28,059 nucleotides of DNA. Origin: Oscillospiraceae bacterium (GTDB lineage: Bacteria > Bacillota > Clostridia > Oscillospirales > Oscillospiraceae). The translations under genes were made by a program, and so were the position numbers. The notes under the pieces were generated by a model, which was not told where the DNA came from, made no database searches, and saw only the letters and a program-made list of their open reading frames with translations. The DNA lies in the NCBI GenBank assembly GCA_016287555.1, contig JAEFAK010000002.1:1-28059 (forward strand), written 5' to 3'. Positions 8,455 through 17,636 of the stretch are shown piece by piece; within the stretch, counting starts at the first letter, position 1, and each line of letters starts with the position of its first letter.

Positions 8455-8775
8455 ATGGCAAAAGAGCATCTTTTATTCGACAAGACTGAATTGATGGCGG
8501 TCGTCAAGATGGGCAAGAACTTCGCCATGAGAAATCTTAAGTACAGCGATTTCATCAGCATCACCTTCAAGCCCTGCGAAAAGAAGGGACTGTTCAAGTC
8601 CACACCGAGCGAGTGCATCGAGCTCAAGCTCAAAAACAGCAACATGCCCCTGGTATACTACCAGTACGAAGAGGAAAAGTTCTGGGACGGCTACAAGGCC
8701 GGCCTTACCAAGTTCGCCAAGGAAAACAGGATAACCCTCAACGACGAAATAAACGGCGAGACGATCACCCACTGA
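8455..8775 (+). CDS. Conserved-looking hypothetical protein, 106 residues
   Basis: I do not recognise a named family. The protein is soluble, with no signal peptide or membrane segment. Its first 65 residues look like alternating beta strands (MAVVKMGKNF, FISITFKPC, CIELKLKN), and the end looks helical (EEEKFWDGYKAGLTKFAKEN, residues 73-92). The pattern is reminiscent of small PH-like folds, but that is only an inference. AAGGAG stands 10 bases before the ATG. It is a single-gene unit with its own promoter and a perfect terminator, and its codon use matches the neighbours, so it is very likely expressed. There are no functional partners nearby: its neighbours are the divergent hppA and the convergent leuA. 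Confidence 0.85.
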   Translation: MAKEHLLFDKTELMAVVKMGKNFAMRNLKYSDFISITFKPCEKKGLFKSTPSECIELKLKNSNMPLVYYQYEEEKFWDGYKAGLTKFAKENRITLNDEINGETITH

Positions 8776-8785
8776 GCACAGACGG

Positions 8786-8818
8786 AAAAACCGCATCGCG
8801 GATCGCGATGCGGTTTTT
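8786..8818. terminator. Bidirectional intrinsic terminator
   Basis: A perfect 15-base stem (8786-8800 with 8804-8818) with a 3-base loop. The stem ends in A5/T5, so both strands have a T-tract. It serves the small plus-strand gene and the convergent leuA. Confidence 0.92.
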
Positions 8819-8830
8819 TATGCGCTGCTG

Positions 8831-10543
8831 TCAGAAGGTCCTCCGAGGCGCCTGCGCGACGCTGCGGAGAGCCACGCCTCTGTTTATGGCTGATATTATC
8901 CCGCGGATGGACGCAAGGTAGATGTTGTGCGAGAGGCCGACGCCGAAGACGCTGCCTCCGTCCGGAGCCTCGAGCTGGATATACGCCGCCGCGCGCGAGT
9001 CGGAGCCGCTAGACACGGCGTGCTCGCTGTAGCTCACGAAGTGGTAGCGCGAGATCGTCAGGTCGGATATCGCGTTGAAGAAGGCGTCGATAGGACCGTT
9101 TCCGGAGCCGGATATATCGTATTCTATATCATTATAATATAGCTTGCCGGAGAAACAGACCTGCGAGCCGCCCGCGTTGACGGCCTTGTCGTCGAAGGAA
9201 TAGGAAGCGAGTCTGTATGGACTGTTTATTTTGATATAAGTCTCCTCGAAGAGGTCGTACACCGCCTGCGAATCGAGCTCCGCGCCGGACAGGTCGGCCT
9301 TTTTCCGGACAAGCTCGCCGAACTCGGGGCGCATCGCCCTGGGCAGAGTAAAACCGAACTGCGTCTCGAGGATGAACGCCGCGCCGTTCCTGCCGGACTG
9401 GCTGTTTATCCTCACGAGGTCGTCGTAGCGGCGGCCGACGTCGGTCGGGTCTATGGGCAGATATGGGATATCCCAGCGCTCCTCGCCGTGCTCCTCTCTC
9501 CAGCGCAGGCCCTTGAGTATGGCGTCCTCGTGCGAGCCGGAGAGGGCTGTAAAGGCGTAGAGCCCGGAATAGGGCTGCCTTTCGGGGACGTGCATGCGCG
9601 TTTTGGATTCATAAAAACGCTTTATGCCCGGCAGATCGGAAAGATCGAGCATCGGGTCGATCCCCTCGGAGAGCAGGTTGAGCGCGAGCGTGACGATATC
9701 GACGTTGCCAGTGCGCTCGCCGTTTCCGAAGAGCGTGCCCTCGACGCGCTCTGCTCCCGCGCAGAGCGCAAGCTCCGCGCAGGCGACGGCGGTACCGCGG
9801 TCGTTGTGCGGGTGTACGCTGATGACGGCGCTGTCCCTGTCAGGCAGCGAGCGGCAGAAAAGCTCCACGGCGTCCGCGTATACGTTCGGAGGGAGACATT
9901 CGACTGTTGAGGGGAGATCGATGACGACCTTCCTCTCGGGCGAGGCGCCGAGCGCCTTCATGACCGCCGCGCATATCTCGGCAGCCTCTACGACGGGGGC
10001 TGCGCAAAAGCCCTCGGGGGAGTACTCGAAAGAGATATCCGTTCCCGGCATGCCCGAAGCGAGCTCCGCCATGAGCTCGGCGGAGGAAACTGCCATGTCC
10101 TTCGCGCCTTTGAAACCCGTCTCGAATACTATCTTCCTGTGGAGAGGGGAAATGTTGCTGAAAAGGTGGACTGCCGCGCGCTTTGCTCCGCGGATCGCCT
10201 CGAACGTCTTTTCGATATCCCCGCCGTTTGCGGGAGTTATGACCTGCACGGTCACGCCCTCGGGGATGCTCCCGCCCTCGATAAGGGCGCGGACGAACTC
10301 GAACTCCGCCTCGGACGAGGCCGGGGAGCCGACTTCGATCTGCGTAAAGCCGATCCTGCAGAGAAGATCGAAGAAGGCGAGCTTGTCGTCGAGCCCCATG
10401 GGCGTGACGAGAGCCTGATCGCCGTCGCGCAGGTCGACGCTGCACCAGACGGGAGCGGAGCTTACCTTCCTGTCCGGCCAGGTCCGACCCTCGATGGGGA
10501 AGAGCTGCGCGGGGCCGTATTTTTTATCTGCATCCTTTATCAT
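8831..10543 (-). CDS. leuA: 2-isopropylmalate synthase (long, type-2 form)
   Basis: Condenses acetyl-CoA with 2-oxoisovalerate, the first step of leucine synthesis. The sequence from the ATG gives 570 residues. The N-terminal TIM-barrel has the metal site RDGDQAL (near residue 42), HPHNDRGTA (about 245) and the GNGERTGN segment. The C-terminal third, after about residue 430, is the regulatory domain expected for leucine feedback (QVCFSGKLYY, SGSGNGPIDAFFNAI). The length and this form match the type-2 enzyme best known from actinobacteria and some Clostridia. A GTG at 10550-10552 would add three residues, but AGAGG overlaps that codon and sits 8 bases before the ATG at 10543, so the ATG is preferred. 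No other leucine gene is adjacent. A strong promoter lies just upstream; no T-box leader fits in the 60-base gap. Confidence 0.95.
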   Translation of the reverse strand: MIKDADKKYGPAQLFPIEGRTWPDRKVSSAPVWCSVDLRDGDQALVTPMGLDDKLAFFDLLCRIGFTQIEVGSPASSEAEFEFVRALIEGGSIPEGVTVQVITPANGGDIEKTFEAIRGAKRAAVHLFSNISPLHRKIVFETGFKGAKDMAVSSAELMAELASGMPGTDISFEYSPEGFCAAPVVEAAEICAAVMKALGASPERKVVIDLPSTVECLPPNVYADAVELFCRSLPDRDSAVISVHPHNDRGTAVACAELALCAGAERVEGTLFGNGERTGNVDIVTLALNLLSEGIDPMLDLSDLPGIKRFYESKTRMHVPERQPYSGLYAFTALSGSHEDAILKGLRWREEHGEERWDIPYLPIDPTDVGRRYDDLVRINSQSGRNGAAFILETQFGFTLPRAMRPEFGELVRKKADLSGAELDSQAVYDLFEETYIKINSPYRLASYSFDDKAVNAGGSQVCFSGKLYYNDIEYDISGSGNGPIDAFFNAISDLTISRYHFVSYSEHAVSSGSDSRAAAYIQLEAPDGGSVFGVGLSHNIYLASIRGIISAINRGVALRSVAQAPRRTF

Positions 10544-10587
10544 CTGCAGCACCTCTGTGATCTTTTGGTAAATGAATTTAATTCAAT

Positions 10588-10616
10588 ATATTACACAAAT
10601 GATGCGCGTTTGTCAA
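10588..10616 (-). promoter_or_regulatory. leuA promoter overlapping the upstream stop codon
   Basis: On the minus strand a perfect TTGACA (10611-10616), a 17-base spacer and TAATAT (10588-10593). The TGA stop of the upstream P-loop gene (10613-10615) lies inside the -35 hexamer. leuA can therefore be transcribed independently of its neighbour. Confidence 0.85.
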
Positions 10617-11668
10617 AGCATTTTCTCGCCGGAGAGAAGAGCTTTTGTGTGAGCCTCCGCCAGAGCGTAGACTCCGCCGAAATCAACGTGTGGATTTATG
10701 GCCTGTTCCAGAGCGTCGTGGAGCGATTTCGCGCGGGAAAGACTCTCCTGCGCCTCGCGCAGCAGGACGTCGCCCGCCTCTGAGGAAAAAGGCTTCATCC
10801 CGTATCTCGCCGCGATCGCGTCGAGCCTGACGTGCCGCCCGCGCAGAGCCCTTGCGAGGCGCTTATCCGCGGCGATAAAAGCGCAGCAGGCAGACGGGAC
10901 GAGGACCCCCAGAAGCTTATCCGGGAAGAGCGCGTCGGGGCATCTGACGATACCGGCCCCGAGCCTCTGGGCTTCCGAAGCGCACGCTTCGAGGGCCTCG
11001 TGCGCCAGCCCGAGGGAATTGTCGAGCAGGATGATCTCTTCGCAGCCTCCGGCGAGCGTATCCGTTAGAAATATCCGCCCCTTGTGCGTGAACGCATCAA
11101 GGAAGCGCGTCTTGATACGCGGCCTGCCGCCGCGCCTTTTCCCGAGAAGCTGCCGCGTCAGCCGGCAGACGCGCTCCCGCGCCGCGTCGGCGGCCTCCGA
11201 AGGAAGCTCCTGTTCGCCCCGGAGCGCACCGTGAGCTTTCAGGGAGCGGTAGGCCTCCGCATATGCCGCCTTATACCCGTGCGTCAGCCCGAGGATGCGT
11301 TCGCGCTCTCCGCCGGAGATCGCGCCGTCGTAGAACTGCGCGAAGGAAACGTAATTTCCCGTTACCCCGGCGCTCATCGGCTCGATGACGTGCGGGGCGG
11401 TGCCGTCGAGATAGGCTGTTTTCAGCTTAGGTATATACATCCCGTCGAGCGAATTTGGGTCGCCGGAGCAAGGAAAGAGCTCGACGTCCAGCCCGTTATC
11501 GAGCAGCGCGGAGGCAACGGAACGCATGAATCCCGATTTGCCGCAGCCGGGACCTCCCTTGATGACATACAGCTTTTCCGTCGTCTCTTCCGAGGCGAAG
11601 TCTTCGAAGACGGAACAGAAGCCGGAGCAGGTATTGGCTCCGAGAAAATACGCCGCGCGGGCGTTCAT
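10613..11668 (-). CDS. P-loop ATPase-like protein with a degenerate second half
   Basis: A 351-residue protein resembling the PRK06851-type ATP-binding family of Clostridia and Bacilli. Residues 31-90 hold one P-loop domain: KLYVIKGGPGCGKSGFM with Walker A at 38-46, then LDVELFPCSGDP and MYIPKL. Residues 210-270 repeat the same order (EEIILLDNSLGLAHEAL, GAGIVRCPDALFPD, VLVPSA), but the P-loop glycines and Lys are gone. Only the first half can bind nucleotide in the usual way. The family's role is not established to my knowledge. AGGGAG stands before the ATG. It is divergent from the SLH gene and upstream of leuA, with no shared pathway evident. Confidence 0.8.
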   Translation of the reverse strand: MNARAAYFLGANTCSGFCSVFEDFASEETTEKLYVIKGGPGCGKSGFMRSVASALLDNGLDVELFPCSGDPNSLDGMYIPKLKTAYLDGTAPHVIEPMSAGVTGNYVSFAQFYDGAISGGERERILGLTHGYKAAYAEAYRSLKAHGALRGEQELPSEAADAARERVCRLTRQLLGKRRGGRPRIKTRFLDAFTHKGRIFLTDTLAGGCEEIILLDNSLGLAHEALEACASEAQRLGAGIVRCPDALFPDKLLGVLVPSACCAFIAADKRLARALRGRHVRLDAIAARYGMKPFSSEAGDVLLREAQESLSRAKSLHDALEQAINPHVDFGGVYALAEAHTKALLSGEKML

Positions 11669-11775
11669 AAGCGCACTCCCTTTCTCAAATAAAGCTGAAC
11701 ATTACTATGCCGGGACGGGGGAGCGCGCCACGCGCCTTCGCGGAAAAGGTATGTTTTTCCGGAGGCAAAATGCGA

Positions 11776-11804
11776 TTGCTATTTGACGAGCCGCGTGATA
11801 AAAT
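11776..11804 (+). promoter_or_regulatory. Promoter of the SLH-protein gene
   Basis: TTGCTA (11776-11781), 17 bases, TAAAAT (11799-11804), about 45 bases before the GTG start. An overlapping TTGACG has no -10 at a usable distance. Just upstream, CGGAAAA/TTTTCCG forms a small inverted repeat of unknown role. Confidence 0.65.
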
Positions 11805-11848
11805 CTATTTGTAAGACCATAGGCTGAGACCTTGTTCGGAGGACCGAC

Positions 11849-12943
11849 GTGAGACGTGCGCTTGCGATAATAATACTTGCCGCGCTGCTTATCTGCGGCG
11901 GGGCTGCATACGCTGCCACGGGCGGGGGAGCGGGAGATCCGCTCGTCTCGCTGAGCTTTCTGCGCGATACTTTCGTCGGGGACCTTTTTACCCGCAGCCG
12001 CCTCAAGGCCGACGTAAGGCTGCAGGAGGTATATGACGAAGCCGCCGCGCGCCTTGCGTATCTTGAGCCCGTCGCTCCTGAGGGGGCTTCCTATGCGGGA
12101 AAATACACCCAGCTGGCGTTCAATTCCGGTGGCCGGGTCACCCTTAACCAGTTCGCGTCCTTCGTTCCGACTTACGGGACGTTTTCCGCGTCTGTCGAGA
12201 AGGGCTCTCTTATCAACATGACAGATGCGAGCGAGGTCTTCGATGCCTGCGCCCTCAGCATCGGGACGAGGTACTTCGCCGCCGAGGGCTCCGTCGTAAG
12301 GATAACGGCCTCTGCCGACTCGCTCGGCCTCGTCGACGGATATTATGACCATTCCCCGAGCGGCTCCGGCCAGCAGAGCGTGTTCTTTATCGATCTGGAC
12401 GGGCACTGGGCAAAGGATTCCGCCATGTTTATGGCCGACCGGGGCTATATGAACGGCGTCGGCAATTTCCGCTTTGCCCCGAACGACGACGTGACCCGGG
12501 CCATGTTCGTGACCGTGCTCGGCAGGGTCGCCGGGATAAAGCCCGACTCCTACAAGACATCCTCTTTTGCGGACGTGGACATGTCGAGCTGGTACGGGCC
12601 GTACGTCGCGTGGGCTGCGTCCGTCGGCGTAGTCACGGGCTATGACGCCTCGACCTTTGCTCCCAACGACCCGATCACGCGCGAGCAGATGGCGCTCATC
12701 CTCGTGCGCTTTATGGACGCCTTCTCATACCGCGCCCCTGCGGCGAACGCGCCGATCGAGTTCACCGACGCAGCGGTCATCGACGGATGGGCGGCCGACG
12801 CCGTCTCGCGGACGCAGACCATGGGGATAATAAACGGCGTCGCGGACGGCGCGGGCTTCGCGTTCCGCCCGCTCGACCATGCCAATCGCGGCCAGATGTG
12901 CGCCGTTGTAGAGAGAATGCTCAGGCTCTCCGGCAGAGCTTAG
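11849..12943 (+). CDS. Secreted SLH-domain surface protein
   Basis: A 364-residue exported protein. A signal peptide covers about residues 1-22 (basic MRR, then AIIILAALLICGG, cleavage near AYA-A). Residues 25-170 form an unassigned extracellular region. Three S-layer homology repeats follow at about 178-229 (FIDLDGHWAKDSAMF), 238-290 (SFADVDMSSWYGPYV) and 302-360 (EFTDAAVIDGWAADAV). Each ends with the F-x-P-x-x-x-x-x-R-x-x-x segment typical of SLH modules, which bind pyruvylated cell-wall polymer and anchor proteins to the surface. The start is GTG, six bases after CGGAGG. It is followed 14 bases later by a ribonuclease gene, an unexpected partner, so the pairing may be only transcriptional. 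Confidence 0.88.
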   Translation: MRRALAIIILAALLICGGAAYAATGGGAGDPLVSLSFLRDTFVGDLFTRSRLKADVRLQEVYDEAAARLAYLEPVAPEGASYAGKYTQLAFNSGGRVTLNQFASFVPTYGTFSASVEKGSLINMTDASEVFDACALSIGTRYFAAEGSVVRITASADSLGLVDGYYDHSPSGSGQQSVFFIDLDGHWAKDSAMFMADRGYMNGVGNFRFAPNDDVTRAMFVTVLGRVAGIKPDSYKTSSFADVDMSSWYGPYVAWAASVGVVTGYDASTFAPNDPITREQMALILVRFMDAFSYRAPAANAPIEFTDAAVIDGWAADAVSRTQTMGIINGVADGAGFAFRPLDHANRGQMCAVVERMLRLSGRA

Positions 12944-12957
12944 ACGGAGGTGAGCTT

Positions 12958-14562
12958 ATGAAACTGACTTTTTACGGAGCAGCCCGCATGGTGACGGGGA
13001 GCTGCTTCATGCTCGAAGCGGCGGGGAAGCATATCCTCATCGACTGCGGCATGCGTCAGGGAAGAGACGATGACGACATGCCGAATGAGGAGCTGGAGTT
13101 CAGCCCCTCCTCTGTCGATGCGCTCATAGTGACCCATGCGCACATAGACCACAGCGGCCGTGTGCCCCTTCTCGGCAAGCTCGGATACCGCGGCCCGGTC
13201 TATACGACAAGGCTGACGGCGCAGCTCATGGGCATCATGCTCATGGACAGCGCCCATATCCAGCAATCCGACGCCGAGTATAAGTCCACACGCCAGAAAA
13301 GGCGTGGCGAGCCCCCTGTGGAGCCGCTTTATACGGCTGAGGACGTCACCGCCGTGCTTGCGGATGTCCGCGGAGTAGGCTACGGCGTTTTCGTCGATGT
13401 TTCTGAGGGGATAAGGATCCGGTTCAACGACGCCGGGCATCTCCTCGGCAGCAGCTCGGTAGAGGTCTGGGCGACGGAAAACGGCGTGACGAAAAAGCTC
13501 GTTTTCTCCGGCGATATCGGCAATCTGAACCAGCCCATCGTGCGCGATCCGCAGCCTGTCGAGGGCGGCGCGGACTACGTCATAATGGAGAGCACCTACG
13601 GCGACAGGGACCATGAGCCTCCCGCAAGCTATACGGAGCATCTCGCGCAGATCCTTGACGAGACCTTCGTCCGTGGAGGCAACGTCGTCATCCCGTCCTT
13701 TGCCGTCGGCCGCACGCAGGAGCTTTTGTACTTCATCCGCGAGATAAAGGAGCGCCGGCTCGTAAAGAGCCTTCCCGATTTCAAGGTCTATGTCGACAGT
13801 CCGCTCGCCAACGAGGCGACGAGCATCTATTCCGGCGATCTCGACGGATTCGTGGACGAGGACGCCGAGCATATCATAAGAGACGGCGGGTGCATGTTCT
13901 GCTTCGACGGGCTGACGCTCTCCAAGACGCTCGACGAGTCGAAGGCGCTCAATACGGATATGACGCCCAAGGTCATCATCTCGGCCAGCGGCATGTGCGA
14001 CGCGGGCCGCATCAGGCACCACCTCAAGCATACCCTCTGGCGTCCCGAGAGCACGGTCGTATTCGTCGGCTTCCAGTCTCCGGGGACGCGCGGGCGCATC
14101 CTTCTCGACGGGGCGAAGACGGTCAAACTCTTCGGCGAGGACATAAAGGTCGCCGCGAGGATAGAGACAGTTCAGGGCCTTTCCGCCCATGCGGACAAAA
14201 CGGGCCTTATCAGATGGCTCGAAGCCATATCCCCGCGCCCGGACGGCGTATTCGTCGTACACGGGGAAAACGACGTCGCCGTCGGCTTTGCCGAGACTCT
14301 GCGCGGCCTCGGATACTCCGCACACGCGCCTGAGCCCGGCGAGGTTTACGACGTCATATCCGACCGGGTCGCCGTCGCGGGAAAGCATATACAGCCCAGA
14401 CCCAGGCCTTCCTCCGGCAAGGAGAACCCGCTCTTCGAAGCGCTCGTCGCTGCCGGGAGAAAGCTTCTCGACGTCATATCGCGAAACCACGGCTCCGCTA
14501 ACCGCGACCTCAAGGCCTTCGCAAAGGATATCGACTCGCTTATCAGCAAGTGGGACAGATGA
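12958..14562 (+). CDS. Metallo-beta-lactamase-fold beta-CASP ribonuclease (CPSF-73-like)
   Basis: A 534-residue zinc-dependent nucleic-acid hydrolase of the beta-CASP group, cytoplasmic and probably acting in RNA processing or decay. The metal motif THAHIDHSG has His60, His62, Asp64 and His65. Further motifs follow: DAGHLLGSSSVEV, SGDIGN, MESTYGD, VGRTQELL, the beta-CASP motif ISASGMCDAGRIRHH, and VVHGEND in the RNA-specificity domain. Roughly the last 70 residues, after QPRPRP, form a charged helical extension beyond the compact family length (about 430-460). An open frame extends 57 codons upstream to 12787, but ACGGAGG 7 bases before this ATG and the family-typical start MKLTFYGAARMVTGS fix the start here. 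It is distinct from RNase J, which has a longer C-terminal domain. Confidence 0.93.
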   Translation: MKLTFYGAARMVTGSCFMLEAAGKHILIDCGMRQGRDDDDMPNEELEFSPSSVDALIVTHAHIDHSGRVPLLGKLGYRGPVYTTRLTAQLMGIMLMDSAHIQQSDAEYKSTRQKRRGEPPVEPLYTAEDVTAVLADVRGVGYGVFVDVSEGIRIRFNDAGHLLGSSSVEVWATENGVTKKLVFSGDIGNLNQPIVRDPQPVEGGADYVIMESTYGDRDHEPPASYTEHLAQILDETFVRGGNVVIPSFAVGRTQELLYFIREIKERRLVKSLPDFKVYVDSPLANEATSIYSGDLDGFVDEDAEHIIRDGGCMFCFDGLTLSKTLDESKALNTDMTPKVIISASGMCDAGRIRHHLKHTLWRPESTVVFVGFQSPGTRGRILLDGAKTVKLFGEDIKVAARIETVQGLSAHADKTGLIRWLEAISPRPDGVFVVHGENDVAVGFAETLRGLGYSAHAPEPGEVYDVISDRVAVAGKHIQPRPRPSSGKENPLFEALVAAGRKLLDVISRNHGSANRDLKAFAKDIDSLISKWDR

Positions 14563-14574
14563 AACTGAGATAAT

Positions 14575-14606
14575 AAAAAGCCTCGGGAGCTCTCCCGAGG
14601 CTTTTT
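14575..14606. terminator. Bidirectional intrinsic terminator
   Basis: A 15-base inverted repeat (14575-14589 with 14592-14606), nearly a pure palindrome around GAGCTC, ending in A5 and T5 on either side. It separates the beta-CASP gene from the convergent rhomboid-like gene. Confidence 0.88.
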
Positions 14607-14623
14607 CACGCCCTTTTGGCGAT

Positions 14624-15483
14624 TTATTCCGTAAAGTGTATGTGAGAATTGATGTGATCCTGGCAGAAGCAGTGGTATCCGGCGCACTGCGAGCAATAGC
14701 GGAATTCCAGCTCCGGATGCTCCTCGGCCGTCCTGCCGCAGACGGCGCATTTCCTCTCATAGGGATCATGGCTCTGCTGCGCCTGAGCCTGACTCTCTCT
14801 GCGGGCTCTGGCTTTCTCGAAGTCGATGACGGTCGCCCTCGGAGCCGCGTTCCTGCGCGGCAGGAAGGCGAGCAGATCCTGGCCGCAGAAGAGAAAGAAG
14901 TTGAGTATGGCCGCGATGGGGTAGAAGCAGAGCGGAAAGCCGTTGACGACCATTTCATATATGAAGAATACCGCGTCGGCTATGGCGAGCCATTTGACCT
15001 TGATGGGGATGAAGAAAAAGAGCAGCACGCGGTGATCCGGGAAAAGGTCGCGAAGGCGAAGAACATCGAGAGGTTGAGGTAGCGCGCGCCGAAGATGAGC
15101 GTCTCCATGCCCGCAAAGTGCAGGATGAACGCGCAGATTATCATCAGGAGCATGCCGGTAAGATAATAAATGAGGAACTTCCCGCGCCCCCAGACGCGCT
15201 CGAGCGTCCTGCCGATGAAATAGTAAAAATACATGAACAGGGCGAGGGAGATGATGTTCCCGGCGTCCGGCACGAATACGAAGGTGACGAGCCGCCAGAC
15301 CTCGCCGCGCAGTATCCCCGCAGGATAAAGCGCGAGATAGGTCGCGAAAAGACCGCTGCTGTCCATCATGGAGGCCAGATAAACTATCGCGTTGCCTATG
15401 ACTATATAGAGCATGAAATTGCCTATGCCGAAGCGGGGATGCTTCGCGCAGAAACGGTCGACGGCGCGGATAAAGGCTTTCAA
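14624..15483 (-). pseudogene. Rhomboid-like membrane protein with C-terminal zinc-ribbon motif, frameshifted
   Basis: Two overlapping minus-strand frames join into one protein of 286 residues if a single base is restored near 15042-15045. There the minus strand reads ACC TTTT CCC and a T appears to be missing. The first part has about four membrane spans and the rhomboid-like GEVWRLVTFVF and IGRTLERVWG. The second part resumes with FPDHRVLLFFFIPIKVKWLA, has further spans, and ends in a cysteine-rich tail (CAVCGRT ... YCSQCAGYHCFC). No G-x-S-x catalytic serine motif is seen, so a non-proteolytic rhomboid relative is likely. The preferred start is the TTG at 15481-15483, 7 bases after GGAGG. 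Both parts keep normal coding character, so either the break is recent or it is a homopolymer error in the assembly. Confidence 0.75.
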
Positions 15484-15575
15484 TTCCAATCCTCCCGAAG
15501 CTTTCTTTCTTGATAATACCAAAAAAAGAAATGAAAATCCATATCGCATTTGTAAACATAATTTCAAAATAAGGT

Positions 15576-15604
15576 TTGAAGTAACGAAAAGCATATGCTA
15601 TAAT
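15576..15604 (+). promoter_or_regulatory. metK promoter
   Basis: TTGAAG (15576-15581), 17 bases, and a perfect TATAAT (15599-15604). The transcript start near 15611 leaves a leader of under 60 bases before metK, too short for a SAM riboswitch. Confidence 0.82.
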
Positions 15605-15668
15605 AAGTCGTTAAAATGTGCGGCGAGCGCGGGAAAGGCTGCGAAGACCGCATTTTGGAGGCTTAACC

Positions 15669-16849
<1,181 letters not shown>

Positions 16850-16850
<1 letters not shown>

Positions 16851-17605
16851 TGGCGTACGATCCCAATGACGAGAGCCGCATCGAGGGCAGGAACGCAGTC
16901 CTCGAGGCGCTGAAGGCCGGGAGAGCCATAGACAAGGTCTATATCGCCCGCGACGACGGGGACAGGGCGCTCGGCTTCATTGCCGCAAAGGCGAGGGCCG
17001 CCGGGGCCGCTGTCTCTTCAGTCGACAGACGCAAGCTCGATTTCATGAGCTCTACCCATGCCCACCAGGGCGTCATAGCCGTCGCGGCAGCGCGCGAATA
17101 CTCGACCGTGGCGGACATCCTTGCCCTTGCCGAGGAGCGCGGCGAAGCGCCGCTTATCATCATCTGCGACGAGATAACCGACCCGCACAACCTCGGCGCC
17201 ATAATCCGGACGGCCGAGGTCGCGGGAGCGCACGGCGTCATCATCCCGCGCCACAGGAGCTCCGGCGTGACGGCCGTCGTGGAGAAGACCTCCGCCGGCG
17301 CAGTCGAGCACATGCTCATCGCGAAGGTCGCCAATCTGCCCTCCGCCATGGACGAGCTCAAGGCCGCGGGTGTCTGGATATACGGGACTGCAGCCGAGGG
17401 CAGCAGCGAGCTCTGGAAAACGGACATGACCGGCTCAATGGCGCTCGTGATAGGCTCCGAGGGCGAGGGGATGGGCAGGCTCGTTTCCGAGAAATGCGAT
17501 TTCCTCGTATCTATCCCCATGTTCGGTAAAGTGAATTCTCTCAACGCGTCCGCAGCCGCGGCCGTCGTTATGTTCGAAGCCGTAAGGCAGAGGCATTCCA
17601 GGTAA
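16850..17605 (+). CDS. rlmB: SpoU/TrmH-family 23S rRNA 2'-O-methyltransferase (RlmB-like)
   Basis: A 251-residue SAM-dependent RNA ribose methyltransferase; RlmB modifies G2251 in the peptidyl-transferase loop of 23S rRNA. The substrate-binding domain opens with IEGRNAVLEAL (11-21). The SPOUT knot carries motif 1 DEITDPHNLGAIIRTA (107-122, with the catalytic Asn and Arg), motif 2 LVIGSEGEGM (199-208) and motif 3 PMFGKVNSLNASAAAAV (223-239). It overlaps the metK stop by one base, so no separate ribosome site is needed. The exact target nucleotide is inferred from family resemblance; other TrmH-family members are hard to separate by sequence alone. Confidence 0.92.
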
Positions 17606-17636
17606 GCAAGATCAAATAAGCAAAATCGGAGTTTGT

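Noticed and set aside
10544..10612. Leucine T-box or leader-peptide attenuator for leuA
   Set aside because: The gap is about 60 bases with a promoter inside it, and no Leu-rich small frame or terminator hairpin is present.
12787..12957. Upstream extension of the beta-CASP gene
   Set aside because: It lies inside the SLH repeats in another frame and is Arg-rich. The ribosome site and family start both place the start at 12958.
12940..14958. 672-codon minus-strand frame spanning the beta-CASP gene and the terminator
   Set aside because: Crosses a clear bidirectional terminator and runs antisense to a conserved enzyme with intact motifs.
15030..15050. Programmed -1 ribosomal frameshift in the rhomboid-like gene
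   Set aside because: ACC TTT TCC does not fit the X-XXY-YYZ slippery pattern and no strong stimulatory hairpin is evident; a deletion or assembly error is simpler.
15484..15668. SAM riboswitch ahead of metK
   Set aside because: The metK promoter leaves under 60 bases of leader and no S-box-like helices are visible.
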